Positions 24,601 through 35,330 of a stretch of DNA of 64,000 nucleotides are shown one piece after another (position 1 is the first letter of the stretch; every line of letters starts with the position of its first letter). Source of the DNA: Brachypodium distachyon (taxonomy: Eukaryota; Streptophyta; Magnoliopsida; Poales; Poaceae); assembly GCF_000005505.3 (NCBI RefSeq), contig NC_016134.3:45350650-45414649 (forward strand), read 5' to 3'. The notes beneath the pieces were generated by a model. That model made no database searches and had not been told where the DNA came from. It saw only the letters and a list, made by a program, of their open reading frames with translations. The position numbers and the translations under genes were made by a program.

Positions 24601-27337
24601 AACCAACTTGGCTCATAAATAGTTTCACTGAAAATTCTAGAGGGGATTCTTGAAGCTCCTCTTTATATGTATTTTATAATTTCCTCACAGAACATTGTTC
24701 TTACGGCCTCACTATTTGCATTTAAAATTAATAGGATATGGTGATGTACTTCCAACTGTATGGGTGCAGAATTCTTAGAAATTTGAAATCGAGATGCATC
24801 CATTACTTTCTCTATGGTGTAGATCAACTCCAAAGCATAAGTATTCCTCTGATAAATGCTGATCAACAAATTATGTTTAAAATAATTGCAGTGTGATGAG
24901 TATCTTCCATTACTCAATGGACAAGATGTGTATGGAAAGTATAATGTGGAGATTACTAAAAAAAGATATTGCCATCAATTATGGTTGCGCGATGTGAAGG
25001 TGCAATGCAATGAGGTAAAGAACTTCCATGTATACTTGTTCTATTGTTCCTCTTGAGGATTGTTTTTTTCTTGCATCATAAATTTTGTTCATGGACTGCT
25101 GTTCCTTTTTAAAGGTTCCCCCCTGTCTCTTTAGTTCTCATGATTGGACACAACATTTCCTTAGAAACTTAATCCCCTTAGCTCTTTGAGACAGTGATCA
25201 AATTGTAAGTTGCGCTGCATTAGAGATAAAATATGCCATCATTTCTTATTATTGATGTATTTTCCTTTCTGTTGCTCCGTGAGGATAAATGTTATTTTCG
25301 CTGTCACAATGATGAATATAGTGGTGACATCATGAATTGTAAGGATTTCAGATTATTTATCATTTTTTAGAAGTTTAGTTTATTTTTCCTCTGTGTTTTA
25401 CTTTTACCGTTTCAGGTTATTTCTGTGCCTTTTGAAATAATATATGTATGTAAATTAAATACATCAACATGCTTGATTCACATTTATTTTAGCATAGTAA
25501 CCTGTCATCATGACACACAACTTAGCAATTTTCGGAAGCTTTAGATTTTTTCAATATTTTTCATTTCCTATCTCTTGCACAAATCATAATTTTTTACAGT
25601 TCTTTTCCTAAATAAAAACGACACGGTGTCATTCCAGATAGTTGTACCCTACCACGCCACTTTCACTAGTCTCTCTGATTGATTGAAGATACATGAAACA
25701 TTTTTATTGCTCTACCACTTTGAAATGAAAAATTGTTATAGCTTATATTTGTGGTTTGAGATCTTTCCATTTCCAAGTCCCTGTCAACTTCTCTTTTTAG
25801 AGGAGGGTGTTGTAGTGGTCTTCGGTTCTGCAGCTTCTGCTGTGTTGATATTTTGTACAAAAACATCTGCATTTCTTATTAGCTTGTACATGGGAGGAGT
25901 CCGTAAAGAGAGATCTGAAGGGCTGAAATATCACCAAAGAACTAGCCATGAACAGGGCTGCATGGAAGCTTGCTATCCATGTGCCAGAACCATGAGTTGG
26001 TTGCGAGTTTTTATGGGTTTCACCTCTAGCCTACCCCAACTTGTTTGGGACTAAAGGCTTTGTTGTTGTTGTTGTTGTTGTTGTTGCCATTACATGTAGA
26101 AACATCTTGTTAAAGATCTTCTGATTGCTGATTTTCATAATGTAGTCAGACAAGATTCATTCTGTACTACATATAGAATACCCGGATTGGCCCGACCATG
26201 GAGTACCAACCAGTACTGATGCTGTAAGACAAATCCGAAAACGGTTACATAATGTTCGGGAAGAACATCCTATAGTTGTACACTGCAGGTTTGATTCAAC
26301 TTGATGCTGCTACTTGTTGCACATATTTTATTCTCTGACCAATATTTTGGTCTCTTTCTGCAGTGCAGGCATTGGAAGAACTGGTGCTTACATCACCATC
26401 CACAGTACAATTGAGAGGATTCTCCTTGGTGACACAAGCTCTTATGATCTTGTTGAAACTGTAAAAAAATTTAGGTCCCAACGAAATGGAATGGTCCAAA
26501 CCGAGGCATGTTCTGTTTCATCTATACTCCTATGAACTTCATCTAAAGTATACCCGCAATTCCAGCATAATTTGAGCATGTCAGACTTCCCTGCTAACAA
26601 CTGTTCTCACATGTAGCATAATTATTGAAAATGTAGCTCATGCATTCTTTTTTTCTTAGTTGAAGTGCCATTCTACAATTTAAAGGCAATTTTTTTGAGT
26701 AACCGGCAGTTTTTTTACTTTTTAGGTATAAAAAATTGCTATTACCATCATCTTGCACATGCAGTTTTAGGTACTACCCCCCGTCCTGAATTAACTGACG
26801 TGGATTTGTATAAGAATCTATACAAATCCACATCAGTTAATTTGAGACGGAGGGAGTATAAAAAAGTAAGACTGTACAGGGTAAATTATACTCCGTAATA
26901 CATTTTGATGTTCCCTGATCCTTAATTTCTATCTCCACCGCCCTCACTAATGAAATAAATATTACTACGGACCGTAGCATATGTTTCCCGAGCTTGTTTT
27001 AGGTGCACTGCTTGTACCTTGCTGTAAGGTAACTGAACAAGCCTGGTTAGCTATCTAATTACTGTTCTTGCATAACCATGAGCAACCTGGTATGGTCGTA
27101 CCATGTGTGCAGAATGAGCTATGCCTACTATTCTAATACACAGCTCCAATTGGCAATTGCATCCAATACTTCTAAAGGTGTTGATAATTTTATACTTATT
27201 GCATGAACAGTGCAAGTTTGTCCTTATGTGTATTTAGATGTTCTATTGGCATATCTTCTTCTTTTCAGGACCAGTACATGTTCTGCTTCCGTGCAATTGT
27301 TGATGAGCTGAAAGATCTGCTGAAGTCAAACCATTGA
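21640..27337 (+). CDS. PTP1: Protein tyrosine phosphatase (PTP1-type), eight exons
   Basis: Exons: 21640-21882, 23894-23990, 24083-24162, 24274-24411, 24892-25014, 26146-26288, 26364-26505 and 27269-27337. They sum to 1035 nt (344 aa) in consistent phase. From a nominal start at 21640, the catalytic domain has KNRY (105-108, phosphotyrosine loop), WPDHGVP (242-248, general acid Asp244), the P-loop [10 protein letters not shown] (Cys274 nucleophile, Arg280) and the Q-loop segment GMVQTEDQY. All are intact, so the enzyme should be active, removing phosphate from tyrosine in the cytosol or nucleus; Arabidopsis PTP1 acts on MAP kinases. The N-terminal [11 protein letters not shown]...LCKQALAHF matches the plant PTP1 leader. 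Two oddities: intron 7 uses a GC donor (GAG|GCATGT), and no in-frame ATG exists in exon 1 (codon 21640 is GTG; the frame is open back to a stop at 21520). The first in-frame Met is residue 83, in exon 2. Confidence 0.92.
22933..23523. mobile_element. Possible hAT-type non-autonomous element in PTP intron 1
   Basis: The segment opens GGGTGGGAATGGATCGGATG and closes with GGATTATCCACTGCCAGTTTCTACCC, whose reverse complement GGGTAGAAACTGGCAGTGG resembles the opening. Inside are repeated CGGAT/ATCCA motifs (GGATATTATCC, GGATAATTTGGATTATCC), a pattern typical of small plant hAT elements. I found no clean 8-bp target duplication. Confidence 0.4.
25890..26086 (+). mobile_element. 3' end of a non-LTR retroelement (LINE or SINE) in PTP intron 5
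   Basis: The segment ends CCTACCCCAACTTGTTTGG-GACTAAAGGCTTTGTTG followed by a (TTG)n run. This tail recurs at the 3' ends of grass non-LTR elements. Upstream, a frame-disturbed remnant resembles a retroelement protein end. It is sense to the phosphatase gene. Confidence 0.55.
26774..26856. mobile_element. Short Stowaway MITE, ~83-bp hairpin, in PTP intron 7
   Basis: Left end CTACCCCCCGTCCTGAATT, right end AATTTGAGACGGAGGGAG, with TA at 26772-26773 and 26857-26858. The arms TTAACTGACGTGGATTTGTA and TACAAATCCACATCAGTTAA are almost perfectly complementary. It lies within the GC-AG intron. Confidence 0.85.
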
Positions 27338-28230
27338 GGTATTTCTAGGGTAGGATGCACGTGATATCACTACACAAATACATACTTGTATGCCATATGG
27401 CTACACTGTAATTTTCTTGGTCTGACTTTTGCTGTTTCTTTGTAGGAAGAACCGTGGTGGTGCCTTCTTGGCGCCCTTCTATTTCTGTAAGCCGAATCAT
27501 TTTGTAGCTATCATGTTTATATAAGTGCGCACTGCATTATGATCACTTTGCCACCTCCAATATCGATGTAGTCTCTACTTATCACTCATACTCATCAAAT
27601 TAAGAGAATCAGTAGAGTTTAGTGCATCTGGTGGACCAAAGCCTGTAATCACCCTTCCATGGATCGTTCCTCAGCCTGCCTTGGAAGATTTGTGGGCTTG
27701 ATTCACATGCAAGCTGATCTAAAAGGTTTCTTTCTTAAGACCAGTGCATTATTTTTCTTGTACACTATGACCAGCGCAGTGTTGATTTTACTGAAGTTGA
27801 ACAAGCTGGCATGTCAGTGGTTGATTTTCTTTTTGGTGTCCCGGTGAAAACCTTTTCTGGTAGTTGGTGGGAGCATATCGACTGCTGCTATCGAAGTCGG
27901 AAGAAACCCCGGATTCTGCAGTAATCAGGCTCCAATTCACATGTCGTGTCTGACGGAGGACGCCCGAATATTTGGTTGGATGTTGGGTCACTAAACGCCT
28001 TTCCAGCGTGCGTAAGTACATACAGTATCGAGAGGACGGCAATACGGTATATCTAGAAACCCGGGATTTTGGTTGGGTGTTAGGATAATTTCCATTTCAT
28101 ACCTACGTTAGGCCGGTATATCTGTTCCAATTTTCCCTTTAGTCGGCGGCAAAACATGCATGTAGAAGTGTTCGAACCAAATAAAATTCTCGTGATCATA
28201 CTGCCAAACATGCACGGCGTTACTAATGTA
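27338..28230. other. PTP 3' flank and intergenic
   Basis: The phosphatase 3'UTR should begin at 27338. Just after the stop, GAG|GTATTT ... TTTGTAG|GAAG (about 27338-27446) could be a 3'UTR intron, but this is not testable here. No other gene is supported. Confidence 0.4.
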
Positions 28231-28360
28231 CTCCTTCCGCTCCATAATTCTTGAGACTCCGCTCCATAATTCTTGTCTCAAATTTGACAAAAATGGATGT
28301 ATTTATTCCTAAAAAGTGTCTAGATACATGTAATATTTTGATAAGAATTATGGAACGGTG
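28231..28360. mobile_element. Stowaway MITE with a duplicated left terminus
   Basis: It belongs to the same family as 7519-7634. The left end appears twice in a row (CTCCATAATTCTTGAGACTCCG, then CTCCATAATTCTTGTCTC), followed by the usual core and a right end ATAAGAATTATGGAACGG. The right TIR lacks the final GAGGGAG. Confidence 0.72.
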
Positions 28361-28959
28361 TACACCTCAATGCGAGACGAATTAGATTTTCGAAAATTTA
28401 GTAAAATCGATGATGTTTAGCAAACAAAAAAAAATCGAATGTTCCAACAGCTTTTCAATCAGTACAAACATCACTTTTATGTGGTTTCCGTAGTGCGCAA
28501 TTTGGCATCGTTCATTTCCATCCTTTCCTATCCCCCGTGATGACATCCAACCAAATGTTCCAGCAGGAAGCAAAGAGCCAAAGTTCAGCAAACCTCACAA
28601 CAGGCGCGCCAGCTCCAGCCATGGCCTTCCTCATGAACATGAACTTCAACCACACCCACTGGATGGAATCATGGAACACTAATCTGTCCAGTGTGTAACT
28701 AGGACGCCCAGGGGACTAAGGATCGTGTCTTTATTTCCTGTCATGCATTTCACTCATGCACAACTAATGCTGGGAGGGGCGGGGACTAGATTTTCAGTGG
28801 GACAGTCGTTTGTTTACCGTCGAAAACATGGTGAATGCAAAATTACATCGAAAGTTCAAAACCATGCTTGGCCTAGTGGCCTGTCCTCTCTTTCGAGATC
28901 TTTACCATTTGCCGCATGGAGCTGGCCAGGAACTGACCCGCACTTGGATCCGAGCACGA

Positions 28960-29490
28960 TCGAGGAAGCGCAGGCGCAGGCGCATGGAGCGGTGATGCGT
29001 CTGCCGTCCAGCTGCGGGCACTGTCCGCTACAGTAAACTCAGCACTTCCTTCTCTTGTGCGTAACGTGCACGTCCACTCTGCCTGCTGCATCCTCAACGC
29101 TTGCTTCTTCAGGTCATGGGATTACATACACACATATGCGCCAATGCGGCAGCTAGCGCTGACAAACCTCTGCCTTTACATCCAGAGAGCTTCTTCTAGA
29201 TCGTGATACGGACATACACCAAATAAGCCACCGTGTAGTGTATGTAGTTTGAGTATCGGGCAAGGCCGGCGCACCGTTCCTTTTGCAGCTATAGTAGCTT
29301 GCAGATTTGTCCTCCATCCATACATGATAGCCTGTCTGTATTTCTGCGGAAGCAACGCCCCACAGCCCCCAACAAACATGCGCGCACGCGCACCACAGGA
29401 CCACGGGTTGATGAATTACGCCAAAGTTTTCAAACTGGCAATTCATGACGGCCGCATCGATCGATCGATCGCACGCGTGCTCACTCACAG
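28960..29490 (+). repeat. Dirigent upstream module, copy A (orphan)
   Basis: The core GAGTATCGGGCAAG...GCACCGTTCCTTTTGCAGC...TGCGGAAGCAAC-CCCAC (29243-29365) recurs at 34.14, 36.34 and 37.65 kb. The part before it (GGGCACTGTCCGCTAC ... CTGCCTGCTGCATC) matches 33.88-33.96 kb. In copy B and copy D the module sits 0.25-0.35 kb upstream of a dirigent start, but here the next dirigent start is 2.7 kb away, with transposons in between. Confidence 0.65.
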
Positions 29491-30001
29491 CCACAATCCC
29501 ATGGTGCTCCCAAGAGTCAATTGTTATTGGTTGTCAGGAGGTCTTCTTCGGTACACCCCAACCCCAAACTCAAAAGGGTATTACCAGACTTTTTTACATT
29601 GGTACAGAAATTAAACAAAAAAAAGCAGATTTTTTTTTCCATCTCCCACCAGCCCCGCCTTCGCCGTGCCGTCGGCTTCCTCCTTGCAGCGACACTCTCC
29701 TCCAACACGCCGCCGCCTCCCTCGTCAGCTAACCCCCCGTTAAAAGCTAAGGAATTCGACCAGCTGCACGCAGAACGACAGCAGCACCCGTAGATTGTGA
29801 CTTCACCCGTTCCATGCCTCGGGAAGGTGAAGTTTCATGGGGAATGGGCCCTCTCCGTGAACTACCAACCGATGGGGAGCAGCGGCAGCTCAATTGGCGT
29901 CGGCAACTTCAAATCCTGCTTGACCAAGATCGGAATCTGTAAGATTAGAAAGTCAATTGATGGGTAAAATTAGGGAAATATTAGGATAGAATGGAGACTA
30001 A

Positions 30002-31270
30002 GGGCATCTCCAAGGGAACCCCCCAAATCCTCCTCATTTGTTCAAATCTGTCCATATGGAAGCTTTTTTACGGTACCCTTATACTGCTATTAGAGAGGGA
30101 GCAGTATAAACTTTATCTGACCGTTGATTTCTAAAGTAATTAGACTTCTTTTCAAAGGGTAATTAAGTCTACAATTTTTGGGTTCGATAGATTCGTTCGA
30201 TTCATGCCCAAACACTCAATCTAACTCCGTTCTACCATGGTCATGGCCGGGCTCCTGCCGCCGACATCAATGATGTCTTTCCTCTGCGTGTGAGTTCAAT
30301 TCCTTCGAGACAGTCCGTACGTACGTCGCCACCGCTCGCCTGTGTCAGTCGTCTGACGCTATGTGCCTCGTCAATCTCCAGTTAGCATCCATGTGTGCTG
30401 CTATTCCATCGCGTGGTCTCGTCTTGCGATGGAGAAATTAAAACGCCCGGTAGTTCAACGGTTGACAAGATCGATCTACTATCACACATCTCTTGAAGTA
30501 TGATAACCAAAGAGCTAGTATATTGAATGAAGCTCTCAATTGCATCTGGATGTTAAATTCTTTCGTGGTTAAGTGATGTTGGATTGCAATTTTCTTCCGG
30601 CGGCTCTGTTCACCTGATAATTAGGGGCCTCTGCTGCCGCACCCATCTCTTTGGAGTAGGGAGCCGAACACACACGATCTAGGATTAGCCACCGGCGGTG
30701 CCGCCGTCTCATCTCCTGCTGCATGCCCGCACCAATCTCATCGCCACAGCTATCAAGGGGGAGCGCTGAAGTTGCAGATTGCCAATGGCGATGGCGATAG
30801 AACACATGGTTCAGGGGAAATTATTTGTCTCATGTGCCAATTTTGCCCCTTTACCTGGTATACTGCTCACGATTTTGTAGCCGTCACTAAGCAGTATAAA
30901 TCGATTTAGACCATCAGATCCAAGAGAATGGACGGCTCATATCCAGTTAAGGGTACCGTAAAAGAACTCCCATATGGGGGTCCATGAGCAAAATACATAA
31001 CCCAATGGGAACTCCCATTTGTCCAAAAGTGGTTAACACCCTCATTTCTTCCCCAAATTAATTTGGGGAGAGTATGGGGAGCCCCCATTTGTGCAAAACT
31101 CATCCAAATCTTGTCCACTTGTCTTTTTGGCCACATGTCAAAGACTCATGAAGAAATAAATGAGAGGTTACCATTGGACAAATTGATATTTTACCCACCC
31201 CCATTTGTCCAAAGACCCCTCAAATGAACAAATGGGAAGGACAAATGAGAGCTCACCCTTAGAGATGCCC
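30002..31270. mobile_element. TIR element with GGGCATCTC ends, split by an inserted MULE
   Basis: The left end is GGGCATCTCCAAGGG and the right end is CCCTTAGAGATGCCC, inverted repeats of each other. Without the nested insertion it is about 350 bp. The interior repeats CCCATTTGTCC-like motifs in both orientations. The left flank is TAA and the right flank GAA, so a 3-bp TAA-type duplication (PIF/Harbinger style) is only partly preserved. The superfamily is therefore uncertain. Confidence 0.6.
30060..30969. mobile_element. Non-autonomous MULE nested in the GGGCATCTC element (~910 bp)
   Basis: The termini are AAGCTTTTTTACGGTACC and, reverse-complemented, GAGTTCTTTTACGGTACC. Eight bases CCATATGG are duplicated at 30052-30059 and 30970-30977, with a possible ninth base. 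The subterminal CAGTATAAA and ACCGTTGAT motifs match the MULE at 39074-39892. No transposase is present. Confidence 0.75.
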
Positions 31271-32060
31271 GAAGGGAGGAGACGAGCGGCGCCAAGGCCG
31301 CCGAGAGCAAGCGTAGAAGAGAGAGGGAGGCAGAGAGCAGGCACTGGAGGGGAAGAGAAAGCCACGAAGGGGGGGGGGGGAGGGAGGGAGGGAGAGAGAG
31401 AGAGAGATGCTTCTAAATTCTAAATTAACCATCATACCCTTTTCACCCACGGGGTATCGTGCAATTTAGGTCATCCTTATGTTCGAATTTGGGGGAGGGG
31501 TGGTGTACAAGAGCAGAAGTTTTCAGGTAATCCTCCATTTCAAAATAACATGCTTATTTCGCTTCTTTGACCGAGCATTTCACCATTAATAATTGGAATA
31601 TTGATATGTGACTTGTGAAATAAAACTGTTATCATTGTATTCGTGTTAAAAAAACATTTACTTATGGTTATGGTCTTGTATTACATAAGTCAGGTGTTGA
31701 TGGAGTAACTATTGGTCAAAACCTTTTTCAAAGGAAATAAAATACACCTTATATAATTATTGGAGTCAGTCCAACCAATCACGCTTGCACGTACAAATTT
31801 GTTGATAAAATAATGATGATGTATAATTATAAACATTGCAATTTTATTGAAATATTGATACTATAGTACTGATGTGTTACAAAAAACTCTTGATTTCGTG
31901 TCAATAAAATAATGTTCTCTGATATATCCTAATGAGATTTTATACATTGATATTCAAATTTGATGTTAAAAGAAACATATAGATGTTCAAATTTAACACT
32001 CGATCGGGTAGGTACGCACCCAAGTCGCTTCGTACAGTACCCCTCACTCCCGCAAGCATG
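31271..32060. other. Distal flank of the first dirigent gene
   Basis: A G-rich/GA microsatellite lies at 31371-31408; the rest is AT-rich. No gene is seen. It ends in the proximal promoter of the dirigent gene. Confidence 0.4.
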
Positions 32061-32068
32061 TATAAATA
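32061..32068 (+). promoter_or_regulatory. TATA box of dirigent gene 1
   Basis: TATAAATA lies 94 bp upstream of the ATG, in the phrase CATGTATAAATACCAG shared with dirigent gene 4. An (AC)n run at about 32118-32140 lies in the presumed 5'UTR. Confidence 0.8.
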
Positions 32069-32154
32069 CCAGGGCACACACATTGCCACGACACAAGTCA
32101 CACAACACACACCGTGGACACACACACACACACACACACAGAGCAAACTAAGCC

Positions 32155-32676
32155 ATGGCCGCCATCGTCCTCTTCGTCTTCGTCCTCCTGGCGACCGCCG
32201 CCCACGCCACGCAATCCTCGGCACCGCCGCCATCGACGACGCACATCAAGCTCTACGCCCACGAGGTGGTGAGCGGCCGGCACCCGACAGCGGTAACAGT
32301 AGCACGCGCGCCGACGACGAAGGCGTCCAAGACCTTCTTCGGCGAAGTGTTCGTCATGGACGACATTCTCACCACGGCCGCGGACGACACCGGGAAGCCC
32401 GTGGGCCGGGCGCAGGGCACGTACTGCAGCGCCAGCAGGGACTCCTTCACGCTGCTCATGGACGTGACCTTCGTCTTCACGGCCGGGGAGTTCAACGGGA
32501 GCAGCCTCGGCATCGTGGGCCGCAACGACGTGCGGGCCGACGTCCGGGAGCTGCCCGTCGTCGGCGGCACGGGGGTGTTCAGGTGGGCTCGTGGCTACGC
32601 GCAGCTCAGCACCAGCAAGTTTGATCTCAAGTCCGGGGACTCCACCATCGAGTACAACATCTTCGTCAGACACTAG
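32155..32676 (+). CDS. Dirigent protein, gene 1 of the cluster
   Basis: A single-exon gene of 173 aa, the normal size for a dirigent protein. Residues 1-20 form a signal peptide. The eight-stranded beta-barrel domain covers about 29-172, with TTHIKLY (28-34), GRAQGTY (84-90), GEFNGSS with an N-glycosylation site at Asn114, GGTGVFRWARGYA (137-149) and the C-terminal EYNIFVRH. Family members are secreted to the cell wall and direct stereoselective coupling of phenoxy radicals, giving lignans or ordered lignin-like polymers; they are often induced by pathogens. The particular substrate cannot be told from sequence. It is closest to genes 2 and 4 (EVVSGRHP, GRN-V motifs). Its 3' region (GAATAGGAGTGAGTTTTACTCGCTC) is shared with gene 4, showing recent duplication. 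An (TG)n tract follows at about 32863. Confidence 0.95.
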   Translation: MAAIVLFVFVLLATAAHATQSSAPPPSTTHIKLYAHEVVSGRHPTAVTVARAPTTKASKTFFGEVFVMDDILTTAADDTGKPVGRAQGTYCSASRDSFTLLMDVTFVFTAGEFNGSSLGIVGRNDVRADVRELPVVGGTGVFRWARGYAQLSTSKFDLKSGDSTIEYNIFVRH

Positions 32677-32876
32677 ATTGCTTAATTAGCTGCATGCATT
32701 GCAGATATTGCATTGCATGCTGGCTGGTGATTTGCTTTGATTGAATAGGAGTGAGTTTTACTCGCTCTCTGTGCCATCTTGATCATGTCGTTGTTTGCAG
32801 TTTTTCTTCATCGCGCCACCAGGCGTGTGTCGAGAGGAGAGAAGATCTGTTGTGTAACTTTGTGTGTGTGTGTGTG

Positions 32877-33361
32877 TGTGGTGTGTGGCGAGTATTTGTT
32901 GTAACACTATGTGTAATCACGGTTAATTGATGTTTGTTTGGTTCTGGATTTTGGACCAAATTTTAAAAAATAATTATAGGATAGAGTGTGACTATATCAC
33001 AGTTACCTGATTTTTAAGCAAAAGGGTTAAATCTCAGTTGACGTATTAGAGCAGTTAGAGTATTGTTTGGATGTCATCCCACTCTTCTCTTCCATTGTCT
33101 ATTCCGAATCTTAATTAAAGCACAAACCATATCCAATGGTTGAAAAATCAACTTATCTTTAACTGAAAATCAGACGACTTAGTTATAACAAAACCTTATA
33201 GAATAATGTAGCTATGGCGGTTTGGAATTCCGTGATATTAGGAGTTTCAGAGCCTACTTGAGACACCTAAAATGGTTCACGGTATACCTAGGCATACCAC
33301 AACCTTGGGGCTTATTTATATAGTAAAACCTTAAGCACGGGCCTGAACCGAAAAACATCAC
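32877..33361. other. Intergenic, nothing supported
   Basis: AT-rich spacer after the dirigent 3'UTR. No gene or clear repeat was recognised. Confidence 0.4.
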
Positions 33362-33640
33362 TTATATCCTATTAAAAAAAATATCAAATTGATTATTTTG
33401 GGGGATAGAAATGACTTTTTCTACATGTCTAGATGCCAACATACCAAGCAGCCCGATCTCCTCCACCTTTCGAAGCATGAAATGAAGCATATCCATTGCA
33501 AGGATGAAAAGCATTGTAGATAAAGGGTCACCCTGCCACAATCCATGTCGGTGAAGGATAGTGTTTACGGGCACACCACTGATGAGAATCCGAGTGGAGT
33601 GAATCACCTCAAGATATCCATCAAGAAGCTCCAATGGAGT
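33362..33640 (-). mobile_element. LINE reverse-transcriptase fragment
   Basis: The minus strand encodes LILISGVPV-type sequence followed by HGLWQGDPLSTMLFILAMD. This matches the RGxRQGDPLSPxLFxL block of plant L1-type reverse transcriptases, then LHFMLRKVEEIGLLG. The next catalytic block (YADD) is missing because the fragment ends near 33400. It is a short dead remnant between dirigent genes 1 and 2. Confidence 0.82.
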
Positions 33641-33819
33641 GAATCAAAGAAAACCCGAATTAATATTTTGGAATCTAGTATGAGAAAACCAAATTTCTGA
33701 AAGAAAAAGAATCACATAACCACATATATTAATTGGTCTAATTGCTAACACAAAATCCAAATTTTTGAGATCAAAAGTATTTGACAGCGAAACTGATCGG
33801 TCGGGCCCATGATTCAGAG

Positions 33820-34270
33820 TCACATGCATGGCAGAAGTGCATGCAGGAGCGGTGGTGGGTATCCCGTCCCGGGCGTGTCCAACCGCAGGCACTGTCCGCT
33901 CACTGGCCCTTCCACTTCCACACTTCCAGTAGCTGCTTGCCTGCCTGCTGCATCTCTTCTGCATTGCGTCAACACGGTTGCTGCTGCTTGATCTCTTCTT
34001 TCAGCGATTCCGGTTGCACGTATGAACGAACGCGCCCATGAGGCCATGAGCTTCTAGATCAACACAGATACATATAACCGAAACGAACCACTGTGTACGT
34101 ATACTCTGGTGTCTGGGCAATTAACCAGTACTGTACATGTACTTTGAGTACCGATCGGGCAAGGGGCACCACCACTGTAACACTGTTCCTTCCCGCAGCT
34201 AGGTAGCGTGCATAATATACTCCTGTTCATAGATCGCACTCGTGCCCGCCCGCCCACTCACTCACAATCT
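33820..34270 (+). repeat. Dirigent upstream module, copy B
   Basis: It contains GCACTGTCCGCTCACTGGCC, CTGCCTGCTGCATC, TGTACATGTACTTTGAGTA and CGATCGGGCAAGGGGCACC, then CAGCTAGGTAGCGTGCATA. It corresponds to copy A over its full length and to copies C and D over the right part. It ends about 120 bp before the dirigent pseudogene start. Confidence 0.65.
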
Positions 34271-34321
34271 CACTGCAGATACTACAGTACTCACACTCCC
34301 AAAGTCCCCCAAACTAACACA

Positions 34322-34329
34322 TTTAAATA
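34322..34329 (+). promoter_or_regulatory. Degenerate TATA box of dirigent pseudogene 2
   Basis: TTTAAATA occupies the place where genes 1 and 4 have TATAAATA, in an otherwise similar context (AAATACCA). Confidence 0.5.
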
Positions 34330-34389
34330 CCAATCTACGCCCACATTGCCACGACACAACGCAAGCACTGAAGCACAACACAGCTAGCT

Positions 34390-35330
34390 ATGGCGCTCTT
34401 GGTGATCTTCGTCCTCCTCGCGACCGCCGCGGGCTCCCAAGCCACGGCGCCGCCATCGGCCCCAAACACTACGCACATCAAGCTCCTGTGGCACGAGGTG
34501 GTGAGCGGCCGGCACCCGATGGCGATCCAGGCGGCGAGCGTGCCGACCACGAATGCCTCCAAGTCATTCTTCGGCGCCGTGTACGTCACGGACGACCTGC
34601 TGACGGACGCACTACTGCAAATAGGCACATCAGTAGGGCTGAAAAATGCATCACTGACGAGCGAGGCAGCCGCCAGTAACTAGATGCCAGTGACGTGTAA
34701 GCCATCACTAACGGGCTCTCAGCCCGTTACTGATGTGTAACCTATCAGTAATGGTCAAGTGTTAGGACCGACAGTGATGAGTGTTGGCGGCAGGGGAGGA
34801 AGGGAGTTCTGGTGGGGATTAGGGTTAGGTGGGGTTTTTACAGTACAGGGATTGGGCTGAATGGGTCATCAGGTTGGGCTGGGCCTAAATGGTCATCAGT
34901 GGCAGGCATAGATGTAAAACCCGTCACTGATGTGTGTTTTTGTAATTTTGTGCTTTTTCATATTTGGGTGTTAGTGGCGGGCTTTCTATGCCCGTCACTA
35001 ATAAAGGTTCATCAGTGACGGACGGGTGTACCATGCCACTGATGAGGGATTGTGTTTTGTAGTAGTGTACGCCGCCGGGAGGCCCATGGGCCGGTCGCAG
35101 GGCTCGTACGCCACGACTTCGTCTTCACGTCCGGGGAGTACAACGGGAGCAGCATCGCCATCTTCGGCCGCAACGAGGTGCAGGCCGGCCGGCGTCAGGG
35201 AGATGCCAATCGTCGGCGGCACGGCCATCTTAGGTGGGCTCGCGGGTTCGCGCAGGCTAGCACGCGTAAGTTCAACCTCAAGACCGGGGATGCCGGCGTC
35301 GAGTACAACCTCTTCATCAGACATGAATGA
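34390..35330 (+). pseudogene. Dirigent gene 2, disrupted by a CACTA element
   Basis: The first 73 residues are intact: signal peptide, TTHIKLLWHEVVSGRHP and SFFGAVYVTDDLLTD. A 458-bp CACTA-type element (34610-35067) then interrupts the frame and adds an early stop at 34681. After the insertion the gene resumes at AAGRPMGRSQGSYA. Compared with gene 4 it then lacks about 37 nt (the SASKDAFALLMAMN region) and carries an extra 4 nt (duplicated CCGG) near 35185. It ends with the normal VEYNLFIRHE. The last part is almost identical to gene 4, so the two are recent duplicates. No functional dirigent can be made. Confidence 0.93.
34610..35067. mobile_element. Small non-autonomous CACTA transposon
   Basis: It starts CACTACTGCAAA and ends TTTGTAGTAGTG, the inverted CACTA termini. 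Inside are many short subterminal repeats of GTCACTGATG/CATCAGTGACGG type in both orientations, a hallmark of En/Spm-like elements. ACG lies just before the left end, and ACG follows the right end after one extra T, so the 3-bp duplication is nearly clean. Confidence 0.88.

Noticed and set aside
32098..32673. Long minus-strand frame opposite dirigent gene 1 (and similar ones opposite genes 4, 5, 6)
   Set aside because: GC-rich third positions keep the antisense open; none has a recognisable domain.
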